DNA of 64,000 nucleotides from Gambelia wislizenii (lineage: Eukaryota; Chordata; Lepidosauria; Squamata; Crotaphytidae). The notes below the pieces were generated by a model that saw only the letters and a program-made list of their open reading frames with translations, had not been told where the DNA came from and searched no databases. The stretch's first letter is position 1; each line of letters begins with the position of its first letter. Position numbers and translations under genes: made by a program. Below are positions 20,258 to 31,325 of this stretch, one piece after another. The DNA lies in NCBI GenBank assembly GCA_030847615.1, contig JAUMIR010000015.1, positions 823,501-887,500 on the forward strand. Reading direction: 5' to 3'.

Positions 20258-20605
20258 ATACATTTGCAACATTTTGCAGAGGAAAACTGGGAGACGTTGT
20301 GGTCTAGCAACCTCAGAGCATGGTCATGATAGCAAAAGTAATTAATGAGGGAGATCACACGAGCCAGGAGAGTCTACAGCATTTTGCTTTTGCCTGACTC
20401 TACTGGGAAGGGAAAGACTCTTCCTTCTCCTCTCCCCCTGCTGAGCTAAGTTCGGTTTGAACTCTGTTTGCAGCAACAGAAGTAAGCTGAGGACAAAGGG
20501 GAAATGGTGAGAGGAACCGGGGCATTTTAAAGGCAGCTGAGAAAGTGGGAGAGCAGAGGATTATTGAAGAATGTCCCTACAAATCCAGGACAGTTGGAGG
20601 GTATG
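20258..20605 (+). mobile_element. TIR repeat family B
   Basis: Third sense copy: 'cattttgcagaggaaaactgg', 'aaaagtaattaatgaggg', 'gcattttgcttttgcctg', 'cattttaaaggcagctgag' and the end 'ggacagttggagggtatg'. Confidence 0.72.
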
Positions 20606-20625
20606 CAGACATATTCTGTATATTC

Positions 20626-23600
20626 TGTACAGTATCCGCAGGGGATCCATTCCAAGACTTACTGTGGGTACCTGAAACCACGTATAATAGCAAACTACCA
20701 TGAATACCATAGAATCAGGCTGGAGGACCTAGAAAATCTCTAGGAACCTGGCATGACTCTATGGTCCTCTTCCAGCAGAATTTGACCATAGAGTCACGCT
20801 GGAGGACCTCCCATGCCTAGAGAGATGACCTCAAGTGCAACTCTATGGTCCTCTTCCAGCAGAATTTGACCATAGAGTCACACTGGAGGACCTCCCATGC
20901 CTAGAGAGATGACCTCAAGTGCAACTCTATGGTCCTCTTCCAGCAAAATTTGACCATAGAGTCATGCTGGAGGACCTCCCATGCCTAGAGAGATGACCTC
21001 AAGTGCAACTCTATGGTCCTCTTCCAGCAGAATTTGACCATAGAGTCACGCTGGAGGACCTCCCATGCCTAGAGAGATGACCTCAAGTGCAACTCTATGG
21101 TCCTCTTCCAGCAGAATTTGACCATAGAGTCACACTGGAGGACCACCCATGCCTAGAGAGATGACCTCAAGTGCAACTCTATGGTCCTCTTCCAGCAGAA
21201 TTTGACCATAGAATCACGCTGGAGGACCTCCTATGCCTAGAGAGATGACCTCAAGTGCAACTCTATGGTCCTCTTCCAGCAGAATTTGACCATAGAGTCA
21301 CGCTGGAGGACCTCCCATGCCTAGAAAGATGACCTCAAGTGCAACTCTATGGCCCTCTTCCAGCAGAATTTGACCATAGAGTCACGCTGGAGGACCTCCC
21401 ATGCCTAGAGAGATGACCTCAAGTGCAACTCTATGGTCCTCTTCCAGCAGAATTTGACCATAGAGTCACGCTGGAGGACCTCCCATGCCTAGAGAGATGA
21501 CCTCAAGTGCAACTCTATGGTCCTCTTCCAGCAGAATTTGACCATAGAGTCACGCTGGAGGACCTCCCATGCCTAGAAAGATGACCTCAAGTGCAACTCT
21601 ATGGCCCTCTTCCAGCAGAATTTGACCATAGAGTCACGCTGGAGGACCTCCCATGCCTAGAAAGATGACCTCAAGTGCAACTCTATGGCCCTCTTCCAGC
21701 AGAATTTGACCATAGAGTCATGCTGGAGGACCTCCCATGCCTAGAGAGATGACCTCAAGTGCAACTCTATGGTCCTCTTCCAGCAGAATTTGACCATAGA
21801 GTCACGCTGGAGGACCTCCCATGCCTAGAAAGATGACCTCAAGTGCAACTCTATGGTCCTCTTCCAGCAGAATTTGACCATAGAGTCATGCTGGAGGACC
21901 TCCCATGCCTAGAGAGATGACCTCAAGTGCAACTCAATGGTCCTCTTCCAGCAGAATTTGACCATAGAGTCACGCTGGAGGACCTCCCATGCCTAGAGAG
22001 ATGACCTCAAGTGCAACTCAATGGTCCTCTTCCAGCAGAATTTGACCATAGAGTCATGCTGGAGGACCTCCCATGCCTAGAGAGATGACCTCAAGTGCAA
22101 CTCAATGGCCCTCTTCCAGCAGAATTTGACCATAGAGTCACACTGGAGGACCTCCCATGCCTAGAGAGATGACCTCAAGTGCAACTCTATGGTCCTCTTC
22201 CAGCAAAATTTGACCATAGAGTCATGCTGGAGGACCTCCCATGCCTAGAGAGATGACCTCAAGTGCAACTCTATGGTCCTCTTCCAGCAGAATTTGACCA
22301 TAGAGTCACACTGGAGGACCACCCATGCCTAGAGAGATGACCTCAAGTGCAACTCTATGGTCCTCTTCCAGCAGAATTTGACCATAGAATCACGCTGGAG
22401 GACCTCCTATGCCTAGAGAGATGACCTCAAGTGCAACTCTATGGTCCTCTTCCAGCAGAATTTGACCATAGAGTCACGCTGGAGGACCTCCCATGCCTAG
22501 AAAGATGACCTCAAGTGCAACTCTATGGTCCTCTTCCAGCAGAATTTGACCATAGAGTCACGCTGGAGGACCTCCCATGCCTAGAGAGATGACCTCAAGT
22601 GCAACTCTATGGTCCTCTTCCAGCAGAATTTGACCATAGAGTCACGCTGGAGGACCTCCCATGCCTAGAAAGATGACCTCAAGTGCAACTCTATGGTCCT
22701 CTTCCAGCAGAATTTGACCATAGAGTCACGCTGGAGGACCTCCCATGCCTAGAAAGATGACCTCAAGTGCAACTCTATGGTCCTCTTCCAGCAGAATTTG
22801 ACCATAGAGTCATGCTGGAGGACCTCCCATGCCTAGAGAGATGACCTCAAGTGCAACTCAATGGTCCTCTTCCAGCAGAATTTGACCATAGAGTCACGCT
22901 GGAGGACCTCCCATGCCTAGAGAGATGACCTCAAGTGCAACTCAATGGTCCTCTTCCAGCAGAATTTGACCATAGAGTCACGCTGGAGGACCTCCCATGC
23001 CTAGAGAGATGACCTCAAGTGCAACTCTATGGCCCTCTTCCAGCAGAATTTGACCACAGAGTCACACTGGAGGACCTCCCATGCCTAGAGAGATGACCTC
23101 AAGTGCAACTCTATGGTCCTCTTCCAGCAGAATTTGACCATAGAGTCACGCTGGAGGACCTCCCATGCCTAGAGAGATGACCTCAAGTGCAACTCAATGG
23201 CCCTCTTCCAGCAGAATTTGACCATAGAGTCACACTGGAGGACCTCCCATGCCTAGAGAGATGACCTCAAGTGCAACTCAATGGTCCTCTTCCAGCAGAA
23301 TTTGACCATAGACTCACGCTGGAGGACCTCCCATGCCTAGAGAGATGACCTCAAGTGCAACTCTATGGTCCTCTTCCAGCAGAATTTGACCATAGAGTCA
23401 CACTGGAGGACCTCCCATGCCTAGAGAGATGACCTCAAGTGCAACTCTATGGTCCTCTTCCAGCAAAATTTGACCATAGAGTCACGCTGGAGGACCTCCC
23501 ATGCCTAGAGAGATGACCTCAAGTGCAACTCTATGGTCCTCTTCCAGCAGAATTTGACCATAGAGTCACACTGGAGGACCACCCATGCCTAGAGAGATGA

Positions 23601-24282
23601 CCTCAAGTGCAACTCTATGGTCCTCTTCCAGCAGAATTTGACCATAGAGTCACGCTGGAGGACCTCCCATGCCTAGAAAGATGACCTCAAGTGCAACTCT
23701 ATGGTCCTCTTCCAGCAGAATTTGACCATAGAGTCACACTGGAGGACCACCCATGCCTAGAGAGATGACCTCAAGTGCAACTCTATGGTCCTCTTCCAGC
23801 AGAATTTGACCATAGAATCACACTGGAGGACCTCCTATGCCTAGAGAGATGACCTCAAGTGCAACTCTATGGTCCTCTTCCAGCAGAATTTGACCATAGA
23901 GTCACACTGGAGGACCTCCCATGCCTAGAGAGATGACCTCAAGTGCAACTCTATGGCCCTCTTCCAGCAGAATTTGACCATAGAGTCATGCTGGAGGACC
24001 TCCCATGCCTAGAGAGATGACCTCAAGTGCAACTCAATGGCCCTCTTCCAGCAGAATTTGACTATAGAGTCACATTGGAGGACCTCCCATGCCTAGAGAG
24101 ATGACCTCAAGTGCAATTCTATGGTCCTCTTCCAGCAGAATTTGACCATAGAGTCATGCTGGAGGACCTCCCATGCCTAGAGAGATGACCTCAAGTGCAA
24201 CTCTATGGTCCTCCAGTTGCCTAGAGAGATCTATTTCCCCTATCTGCAGGTATGTAAAACCACAGGTAGCAATCCTGCATAA
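20626..24282. mobile_element. Tigger-like palindromic element (family T2) blown up by an internal tandem array
   Basis: The outer parts match other T2 copies. On the left, 'agtatccgcaggggatcc', 'tacctgaaaccacgtataat' and 'ataccatagaatcaggctgg' correspond to 37451-37540 and 63385-63480. On the right, 'tttcccctatctgcaggtatg' and 'aaaaccacaggtagcaatcc' correspond to 51210-51275. What is normally a 200-270-bp element is here 3.66 kb because its centre has been amplified (20706-24214). Confidence 0.72.
20706..24214. repeat. 84-bp minisatellite, about 42 units
   Basis: The anchor 'gacctcaagtgc' is at 20827 and recurs every 84 bp to 24187: 41 occurrences, 40 intervals, with no insertion or deletion. 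A diverged first unit precedes it. Units differ only by a few recurrent substitutions (ctcTatgg/ctcAatgg; GAGAgatg/GAAAgatg; caCGctgg/caCActgg/caTGctgg). Each unit carries CTCTATGGTC and, 17 nt later, its perfect reverse complement GACCATAGAG. All six frames contain stops, so it is not coding. The T2 element copy at 51010-51276 contains the single-copy equivalent of the unit. Confidence 0.97.
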
Positions 24283-25301
24283 ATTGGAGGTGACCTATAT
24301 TTGCCATTTTTCGTGAAATTCCTATTATATCTACCTATTTACCTATCTCAGCCCGTAATTTTACAAAGGGTGGGACTGACAGCGCAGGCTAGCTGGCAAA
24401 TCAAGTTAACCAAGATTATAATTTCTCGGGCTGTTGGATGTTTTTCTACCCTTGCTGACCGGATCAGGTCCCTGAAATTGAACTGACACCCCTGAAAGCC
24501 TCGCCAAACAGAACAAACGTCTCATAATGGAATGGAGCTGTGTGTTCACTTGATTCTCATACAAAAAGGAGAGTTTATTTTGTGCCTGATAAATATGTAC
24601 TGTACTTCATAAATATGAAGATTTTTTTTTATCCACTGGAGAAGATTTTGCACTAAAAAAGTGTGATTTTATTGGGGGTGGGGTTGAAAGGCAGTAATGT
24701 ATTTTCTTCTGTTTAGAACAAAGTCACTAAATAAAAAAAAATCAGATTTTCAAAAGTCTTTCACAATGTTGCTTTAATCAACACTGAGAGGTATAATAAA
24801 ATGGATCCATTTGCTTCATGCAGTTGCAAAGGTAGGTGTGTGTGTGGAAATTACATGCACCAGTTCCAACAAAAAGCAAGGGGAGATAAATCTATGAAAA
24901 TCCCCCAAATCCCCCAGCCATCTTGGCCATTGGCCATGCTAGCTGGGGGATTCTGGGAGCTGCAATTAAAATAATAATAGTAGCTTCTCCAAGCTCTGCT
25001 TGTACACACTGCAAATAAAAGCTCATGCAACTGGAGGTATCCTCCATTTAAAAAGATAAATAAATCCATATCAATATCTGTTGCAATATCTATTTCATCT
25101 TTGGTGTCATTCTTCTCATATCATTTCAGATTAATTCTCCTCATGCACCATACTCCCTGGTCTATTGAGTGGCCCAAGACATTTTGCCACCTGAGGCCGC
25201 AATATAGCATCCCCTTACCCCATCCATTCACCCAAAAGTCAAGGGACCCCATAGTACCCTCTGAGGTAGTACTAATGAAATTCCTGAGGCAGGGGGAAAA
25301 G
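24283..25301. other. AT-rich intergenic; no gene
   Basis: No supported gene. A MITE-like remnant with the inverted pair 'ccccagccatcttggcc' / 'ggccatgctagctgggg' is at 24898-24972. Confidence 0.4.
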
Positions 25302-25475
25302 GTAGGAAATTTGGGAAAGGGCTATGGCATTGCTGCTAGGATTCCTGGGGTTAAGAAAATGGAGTAGGAAATTTGGGAAAGGGCTATGGCATTGCTGCTG
25401 GGATTCCTGGGGTTAAGAAAATGGAGTAGGAAATTTGGGAAAGGGCTATGGCATTGCTGCTGGGATTCCTGCAGT
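25302..25475. repeat. 62-bp tandem repeat, about 2.8 copies
   Basis: 'taggaaatttgggaaagggc' recurs at 25303, 25365 and 25427, each followed by 'tatggcattgctgct' and 'gattcctg'. The copies differ at very few bases, so duplication is recent. Confidence 0.9.
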
Positions 25476-25677
25476 TTAAAACAAAGGAGGTGAAGAAATG
25501 GGAGAGGACGCTGAGATACTTCTGGCAAAATTCCTGAGATTAAACAAAAGCAGGGGAGCTGGAGAGTAGAAATTATTTAATTAGTTATTTGATTCATATC
25601 TCATCTTTCTCCCAGTATGGGACCCAAATTAAACCAATGGTCTCCTTTTATCATATTAGGGAAGGACCAAAAGGGTA

Positions 25678-26376
25678 GTCGCCACCTATGGCTCCCCCTT
25701 CATCCTGGAGAGAAGTGACCAGTGGGGTGCCACAAGGTTCGGTCCCGGGCCCAGTGCTATTCAGCATCTTTATCAATGACTTGAATGAGGGAATTAGGGG
25801 CATACTTATCAAATTTGCAGATGACACCAAATTGGGAGGAGTAGCTAATACCCTAGAGGACAGGATCAAAATTCAGAATGACCTGGATAGACTGGAGAGC
25901 TGGGCCAAAGCTAACAAAATGAAATTCAATACGGAGAAGTGTAAAGTACTGCATTGAGGGCGGAAAAATGAAATGCAGAGATACAGGATAGGGGAGACCT
26001 GGCTGAACGAGACTACGTGCGAAAGGGATCTAGGAGTCCTAGTAGACCACAAGTTGAACATGAGCCAACAGTGTGATGCGGCAGCTAAAAAGGCCAATGC
26101 GATTTTGGGCTGCATCAATAGAAGTATAGTGCCTAGATCAAGGGAAGTAATAGTGCCACTCTATTATGCCTTGGTCAGACCTCACCTAGAATACTGTGTC
26201 CGGTTCTGGGCACAATTCAAAAAGGATATTGACAAATTGGAGCGTGTCCAGAGAAGGGCAACTAAAATGGTGAAAGGTCTGGAAACCATGCCTTATGAGG
26301 AGAGACTTAGGGAGCTGGGTATGTTTAGCCTGGAGAAGAGACGGTTAAGAGGCGATATGATAGCCCTGTTTAAATA
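25678..26376 (+). mobile_element. CR1: CR1 LINE with reverse-transcriptase catalytic motif
   Basis: Two frames, broken near 25957, cover the second half of ORF2. The first has [20 protein letters not shown] and the catalytic FADDTKL motif followed by [20 protein letters not shown]. The second (25973-26377) has [19 protein letters not shown] and [13 protein letters not shown]. It is the most 5'-extended CR1 in the window. It ends abruptly at 'agccctgtttaaataaaataataaaa', where a second CR1 segment begins. Confidence 0.93.
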
Positions 26377-26786
26377 AAATAATAAAAGGAGAGACTTAGG
26401 GAGCTGGGTACGTTTAGCCTGGAAAAAAGACGGTTAAGGGGCGATATGATAGCCCTGTTTAAGTATTTGAAGGTATGTCACCCTGAGGATGGAGCAGGCT
26501 TGTTTTCTGCTGCTCCAGAGACTGGAACACGGAGCAATGGGTGCAAGCTCCAGGAACAGAGATTCCACCTCAACATTATTAGGAAGAACTTCCTGATAAT
26601 AAGAGCTGTTTGGAAGTGGAATCTGCTGCTGCCTGGGAGTGTGGTGGAATCTCCTTATTGGAGGTCTTTAAACAGAGGCTGGATGGCCATCTGTAAGGGA
26701 TGCTCTGATCGTGATTTCCTGAGTGGCAAAATGGGGTTGGACTGGATGGCCCTTGAGGTCTCTTCCAACTCTATGATTCTATGACC
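26377..26786 (+). mobile_element. CR1: CR1 LINE, overlapping second copy
   Basis: Restarts at 'ggagagacttagggagctggg', a stretch already present in the preceding copy at about 26298, and continues to the CR1 tail 'ctctatgattctatgac'. The overlap of about 80 bp shows two copies or a partial tandem duplication, not one element. Confidence 0.88.
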
Positions 26787-27784
26787 TCAGCCAAAACCAA
26801 ATGTACTATAGATATGGGAATAAATTTCTGTTTTCAAGATGTGAGAATCTTCAAGGCCAACAGTGCAGCCCCATACATAATTATGCAGACGGAAAGCCCA
26901 TTGTGCTCAGTATTCCCGACCCTGAGTAAATGCACTTAGCATTGCAGCTATGTTAGTATTCCTCTCACGACAATAAGTATTGCATTCTACATTTGTGTGG
27001 TGGTGACTTTCTTTAAAACTACTTCAAATGGCCATGTTATCAGCAAAAGTCACACACTCACATACAGAGACACTTTTTTAATTTAAAGAAAAGGAGAATT
27101 ATGTCTTTAGGGATGCAGTACCCAGTATACATTCCCAGCAGAAGAAGGGGTGGGGGGGGATATTACACAGCACAGTTTAAAAACAGACAAGAAAGCAATT
27201 TCCGGTAGGGATGTAATTTAGCGCTGTGAGAATAATAGAGAAAAAGCTAATAAGACGACTGTGAAATTGCTACACAGGGAGAGAAGAGCTTGAAAACAAC
27301 AGACAAACCCCAAAGCTCTAAGAAACTGACATATTGCAACGGTTGGGACATTAACAGGGCTTTATTAGAATATACCCTCTTTGCAACGTATTAAATCAAG
27401 GGTACCTTTTTGCCACGAGCGGGCATTGTCAGGTTCATAAATAAGGAGCAGATTAGAGCATGTCTTGTATGGAGTGAGGATTATTACCCTCAGCTTTTAA
27501 AAAAAGGAGAGAGAGAAACATTAATAAATAAAAGCATGTTATTTCCAATGCCCAGGAAGTAAAATAGAATGCTAAGAAGGAGTAAATATTCCATCGGGTG
27601 CAGAACGCCAATAAACAACTGTTTATTGGCTACTAGCACCAAATGTTTTATCTCCATGCTAAAATTTATTTTCAACAAGTCTGTGCTGGCTGCTGCTATA
27701 GCTGCTGAGATTTCCCTCTTCTGCGCAACTGCTAAACATAGAGGACTCTTGCCGGCTATTTTAATATGATTTTTCAACAGCTCC
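26787..27784. other. Unique non-coding block, candidate conserved regulatory element
   Basis: About 1 kb free of recognisable repeats in a repeat-dense area between KCNJ10 and the SLAM gene, with no ORF of interest. It holds a perfect 24-nt palindrome at 27607-27630 with two forkhead-like cores. Absence of repeats plus this motif makes a conserved enhancer possible; no alignment was made. Confidence 0.35.
27607..27630. promoter_or_regulatory. Perfect palindrome with paired FOX-like sites
   Basis: GCCAATAAACA, two spacer bases, TGTTTATTGGC. Each arm contains ATAAACA, which fits the forkhead RYAAACA consensus, and GCCAAT, a CCAAT-like core. Function is inferred. Confidence 0.35.
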
Positions 27785-27939
27785 TTTCTTGCAACACCTC
27801 CACTGGTTGCACATCCATTTTAAATTCTAAGCTGATGGTTATGACCGACAAAGCCCTATCTGGTTGCATCTCCCTATATAAGCCTGCCAGTGCCTTCGGA
27901 CCTTCTGGCTCCTTTTGGTCCCAAACCCCTCGCAGGTCT

Positions 27940-28735
27940 CTCTCTGGCTTTTCTTTGCAAACGAAGATTCAGAAAGGACTCATCCCATGCTTTCTGCAAG
28001 CACGCTGATGACTAAAAAGGCCAATCTGAGATAAACAAGTCTGGTTGCAGAAAGCACAGCAGAAGGTCTCCTTGGGTGATGTTTTTGGGTTGTGATTCTT
28101 TCTGCGTTGTCGTTTCTCTTCAAGACTTGTTCGTCGTGAGTTCTCAAATAAGGCTGCAGCATTGTGGATAGTGTGTCTCCATGCCTCCCGATGTGAGGCC
28201 AGGGCGGACCATTGTTGGTGATCAATTTGGCTGAGCCTGAGGTGTTGTTTCAGGGAGTCTTGTATCGCTTTTTTGGAGCACCCCTCTTATGCTGGCCCAT
28301 GGTGAGTTCACCGTAGAGTACTATTTTTGGGAGGCGATGGTCCTCCATCCTAGAAACGTGCCCTGCCCAGCACAGCTGTGTTCTCAATATCATGGCCTCA
28401 ATGCTGGTGATCCCTGCTTGCTCAAGGACAGCAACATTCGTCCCATAGTCAGTCCAGTGTATATTTAGGATTGTGCGTAGACAGCGCTGATGAAAGCGCT
28501 CGAGGAGTCGTAGGTGGTGGCGATAGGTGACCCATGTTTCAGACCCGTAAAGGAGAATAGACAGTACAATGGCTCTATACACTCTGATTTTTGTGGTTCG
28601 CCTCAGGTGTCTGTTGGGAACCCGGGGGACAGGGCCTCCTTGGTGACCGCTCCCAGGTGCCGCAACTTGCTTCCTAGAGAGGACACACTGGCCCCTCCTT
28701 GCTCTCCTTCTGTACACCGGGTGACCTGAAGGACT
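27940..28735 (-). mobile_element. Non-LTR retrotransposon family V, longest copy
   Basis: - strand frames encode the end of a reverse transcriptase: VYRAIVLSILLYGSETW, HQRCLRTILNIHWTDYGTN, TSIEAMILRTQLCWAGHVSR and KRGAPKKRYK, then after a frame change the CCHH-like tail. The LLYGSETW and WAGHVSRM motifs are typical of RTE-like and related LINEs. The polymerase core is missing. The 3' end is 'aatcttcgtttgcaaagaaa'. Confidence 0.88.
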
Positions 28736-28984
28736 ATCCAAGTTGTCTGAAGGACTACATCCCCCTATATGCTGTTGGATTTGTTATCAAGGCTTGCTGT
28801 ATATATTCTATGTTTGTTTTTGTACTGGCATTGAAGATAAAGCCTTCAGTTATTGTTGGAAGGACCTTGCTGCATGTAAGTCTTCTTATTGTGTGCGAAA
28901 GTGGGTTAGAGCAGTGATAAAGCCTGCTAGCTGAAGCCTTTGTTTTTGTGCCCTTTCTGCTGCATAGTTTACCTGCTTTTTTGG

Positions 28985-29085
28985 CTACTTATGGGTCCAG
29001 TTTGTCCCCCGGCGGTGCCAGGACTCACCCTCCACTCTGCTCTGCATCCAATCTTCTAGCTAGAGGCAAGCAGGTTAGATCAGTG
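28985..29085 (+). mobile_element. Dispersed repeat family A (fragment)
   Basis: 'ggtgccaggactcaccctcc', 'actctgctctgcatccaatc' and 'tagctagaggcaagcagg' match 5925-5990 and 53020-53090. Confidence 0.55.
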
Positions 29086-29798
29086 GTAGTCCCTGGACCA
29101 TTGCTGATCCCCAAGCCAATGGCTGCTGGTCCAGGAAATTTTCCAGGAAAGAAAGAAACAATTGTCCTCAATAGGCAGAAATATGGGGAGGTACTGAAAG
29201 GTTCTTAACCTGCCCAAGAAGAGAATGACCTACAGCCATGAAACTTATATACTATTCTACATATTCACCCCAAAGTTTAACACACTTGGCACGTCATTTC
29301 TGAACTTCCTTTAACCCTTCTAAAAAAAGGTTCTGATGTCTGGTCACTCAAATATTGCTCTGCTGCTGCCTCTGAATCATTCGAAAATGTCCTTCCTTTC
29401 AAATCCTTTCCTGGAAACAGGAAATAGCCGAATGGAGCAAGATCTGGTGCATAGGGTGGATGGTCTACACAACCCCAAATTGTTCAAAACATCTGTCGTG
29501 TGGCCGGCCTTGGAGCAGATGCATTGCTCTGCCAAAAGAGCACACCTTTCCACAGCTTCCCTTGCCGTTTTTCCTTCAATGCCCCCTTTAATCAACACAG
29601 CAAGTTAGAGCAGTATTCTGCATTAACTGTTTGGCCCTTCTGAAGATAGTCATCAAAACACCTTCCTTATCCCCAAAAAACTGTGGCCACGACCTGTCCG
29701 GCTGACTTTTGAGTCCTAGGTTTCTTTGGCCGTGGAGAACCCAAGAGCCGCCACTGCAAGGACTGTTGTTTGGTCTCCAGATCATAGTGGTGTGACCA
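29086..29798. other. No gene seen
   Basis: Apparently unique; the short ORFs do not look coding. Confidence 0.35.
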
Positions 29799-29799
29799 T

Positions 29800-30021
29800 G
29801 GGCCTTTTCACACTACACAGTTGTAGCACTATGACTCCACTTTAACGGCAGTGGCAACATCCTATGGAATCCTGGGGTCTGTCATTTGGCCAGGCACTAT
29901 AGCTCTCTGGCTAAGAATTCTAAGTACTTCATGAAACTACAAATTCCATAATTCCATAGGCTGCAGCCATGGAAGTTAAACTGGAACCATTGCATTATAA
30001 GTGTGTAGTCTGAAAGGTCCC
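29800..30021. mobile_element. hAT-like TIR element (about 220 bp)
   Basis: Left end 'gggccttttcacactacaca' mirrors right end 'tgtgtagtctgaaaggtccc' at 16 of 20 positions. Inner landmarks 'cactatgactccactttaac' and 'ggaagttaaactggaaccat' are also mirrored. No ORF. Confidence 0.65.
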
Positions 30022-30047
30022 CATGTTTCATCAATAGTGATGAGTTT

Positions 30048-30512
30048 CATAGAATCATAGAGTTGGAAAAGACCCCAAGGGCCATCTAGTCCAACCCCAT
30101 TCTGCCATGCAGGAATACACAATCAAAGCATCCCTGACAGATGGCCATCCAGCCTCTGTTTAAAAACCTCCAAAGGAGGAGACTCCACCACACTCCAAGA
30201 CATAGAGTAATAGAATGGTAGAGTTGAAAGGGACCTCCAAGGGCCATCCAGTCCAACCCCATTCTGCCATGCAGGGATACACAATCAAAGCATTCCCAAT
30301 GACAGATGGCCATCCAGCCTCTGTTTAAAGACCTCCAAAGAAGAAGACTCCACCACACTCCAAGACATAGAATGAAAGAATGGTAGAGTTGAAAGGGACC
30401 TCCAAGGGCCATCCAGTCCAACCCCATTCTGCCCTGCAGGAATACACAATCAAAGCACTCCCAACAGATTTGGCCATCCAGCCTCTGTTTAAAAACCTCC
30501 AAAGAAGGAGAG
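30048..30512 (-). mobile_element. CR1: Tandem trimer of CR1 3' ends
   Basis: Three antisense CR1 termini in a row (anchors at 30063, 30224 and 30389; steps 161 and 165 bp). Each runs from the tail to 'ctccaccacactccaagaca' and then restarts with 'atagaatggtagagttgaaag'. The same junction occurs in the trimer at 57814-58373. Confidence 0.9.
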
Positions 30513-31189
30513 TTGGTTTTCTTCCTATCAGCTCTCTCTACCATCCAGCTCCCACACCTATAGAGTTGTTCCAAAACATGATCACTAAAACACTAAAAAA
30601 TTTGCAAAATCAACTTGGAGCTATCCACTCGCTTCTGTTTCTGGTCAGCATTCAAACATTTAGGCATCCGCTTGGCTGACAGCTTTTGCAAGCCAACTGC
30701 TCATGAATTATAAACCCAATGCATTCCCGGGATATCTCTAGTGTCTCATCAATTGGGATCTGCCAAAATCAGGTCATGAACATGCTCAACATGTTCAGGA
30801 GTTTACACCATTGAAGGCTTCCCAGACCTCGCTGCATCTTCGGTCTCAAAATGTCCATGCTGAAAGTTGGCACACTGTTTCTTCACAGTGGAGTATGGCA
30901 GGCATTTCTCACTCGGTGCTTGGATCATACACTCATGGATTTCCTTTTGGAGTTTCCTTCTGCAGGGACCTCATGATGGCCCAAAGTTCAGCGTTTGAAA
31001 ATTCCACACTTTTTGTCAACATGGTTCTTTCAATGATCTGAGAAAATTCAGAAATTAGTTACGATCCTGCAAATTGGCAATTTACCATACAGAAGAACAT
31101 TCTTTCAAGCTACAGTGGCAAAATTACACTCAGATTTTGGAAAGTGGATCAGGCTGAGAACTTTTCAGCACCCTCTCATATAGCATGGG
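30513..31189. other. No gene seen
   Basis: Unique-looking; no supported ORF. Confidence 0.35.
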
Positions 31190-31325
31190 TCCTTGGCACA
31201 CCCTCCACTCTGCTCTGAATCCACCAAGTGGGTTATATTCCATGCGGCTGATCCCATCGCTTTAAATAAGCAAGAAGGAACTATCCCCTCATTTCATCTC
31301 CATCTGGCAACAGGCCCTTTGGCTA
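31190..31325 (+). mobile_element. Dispersed repeat family A (fragment)
   Basis: 'caccctccactctgctctg', 'tatcccctcatttcatctcc' and 'ggccctttggctaaagttt' match the 3' part of the copies at 5748 and 52755. It is cut by the LINE that starts at 31326. Confidence 0.55.

Noticed and set aside
20706..24214. CRISPR array or coding repeat
   Set aside because: Repeats are contiguous with no variable spacers, the DNA is vertebrate, and every frame has stops in each unit.
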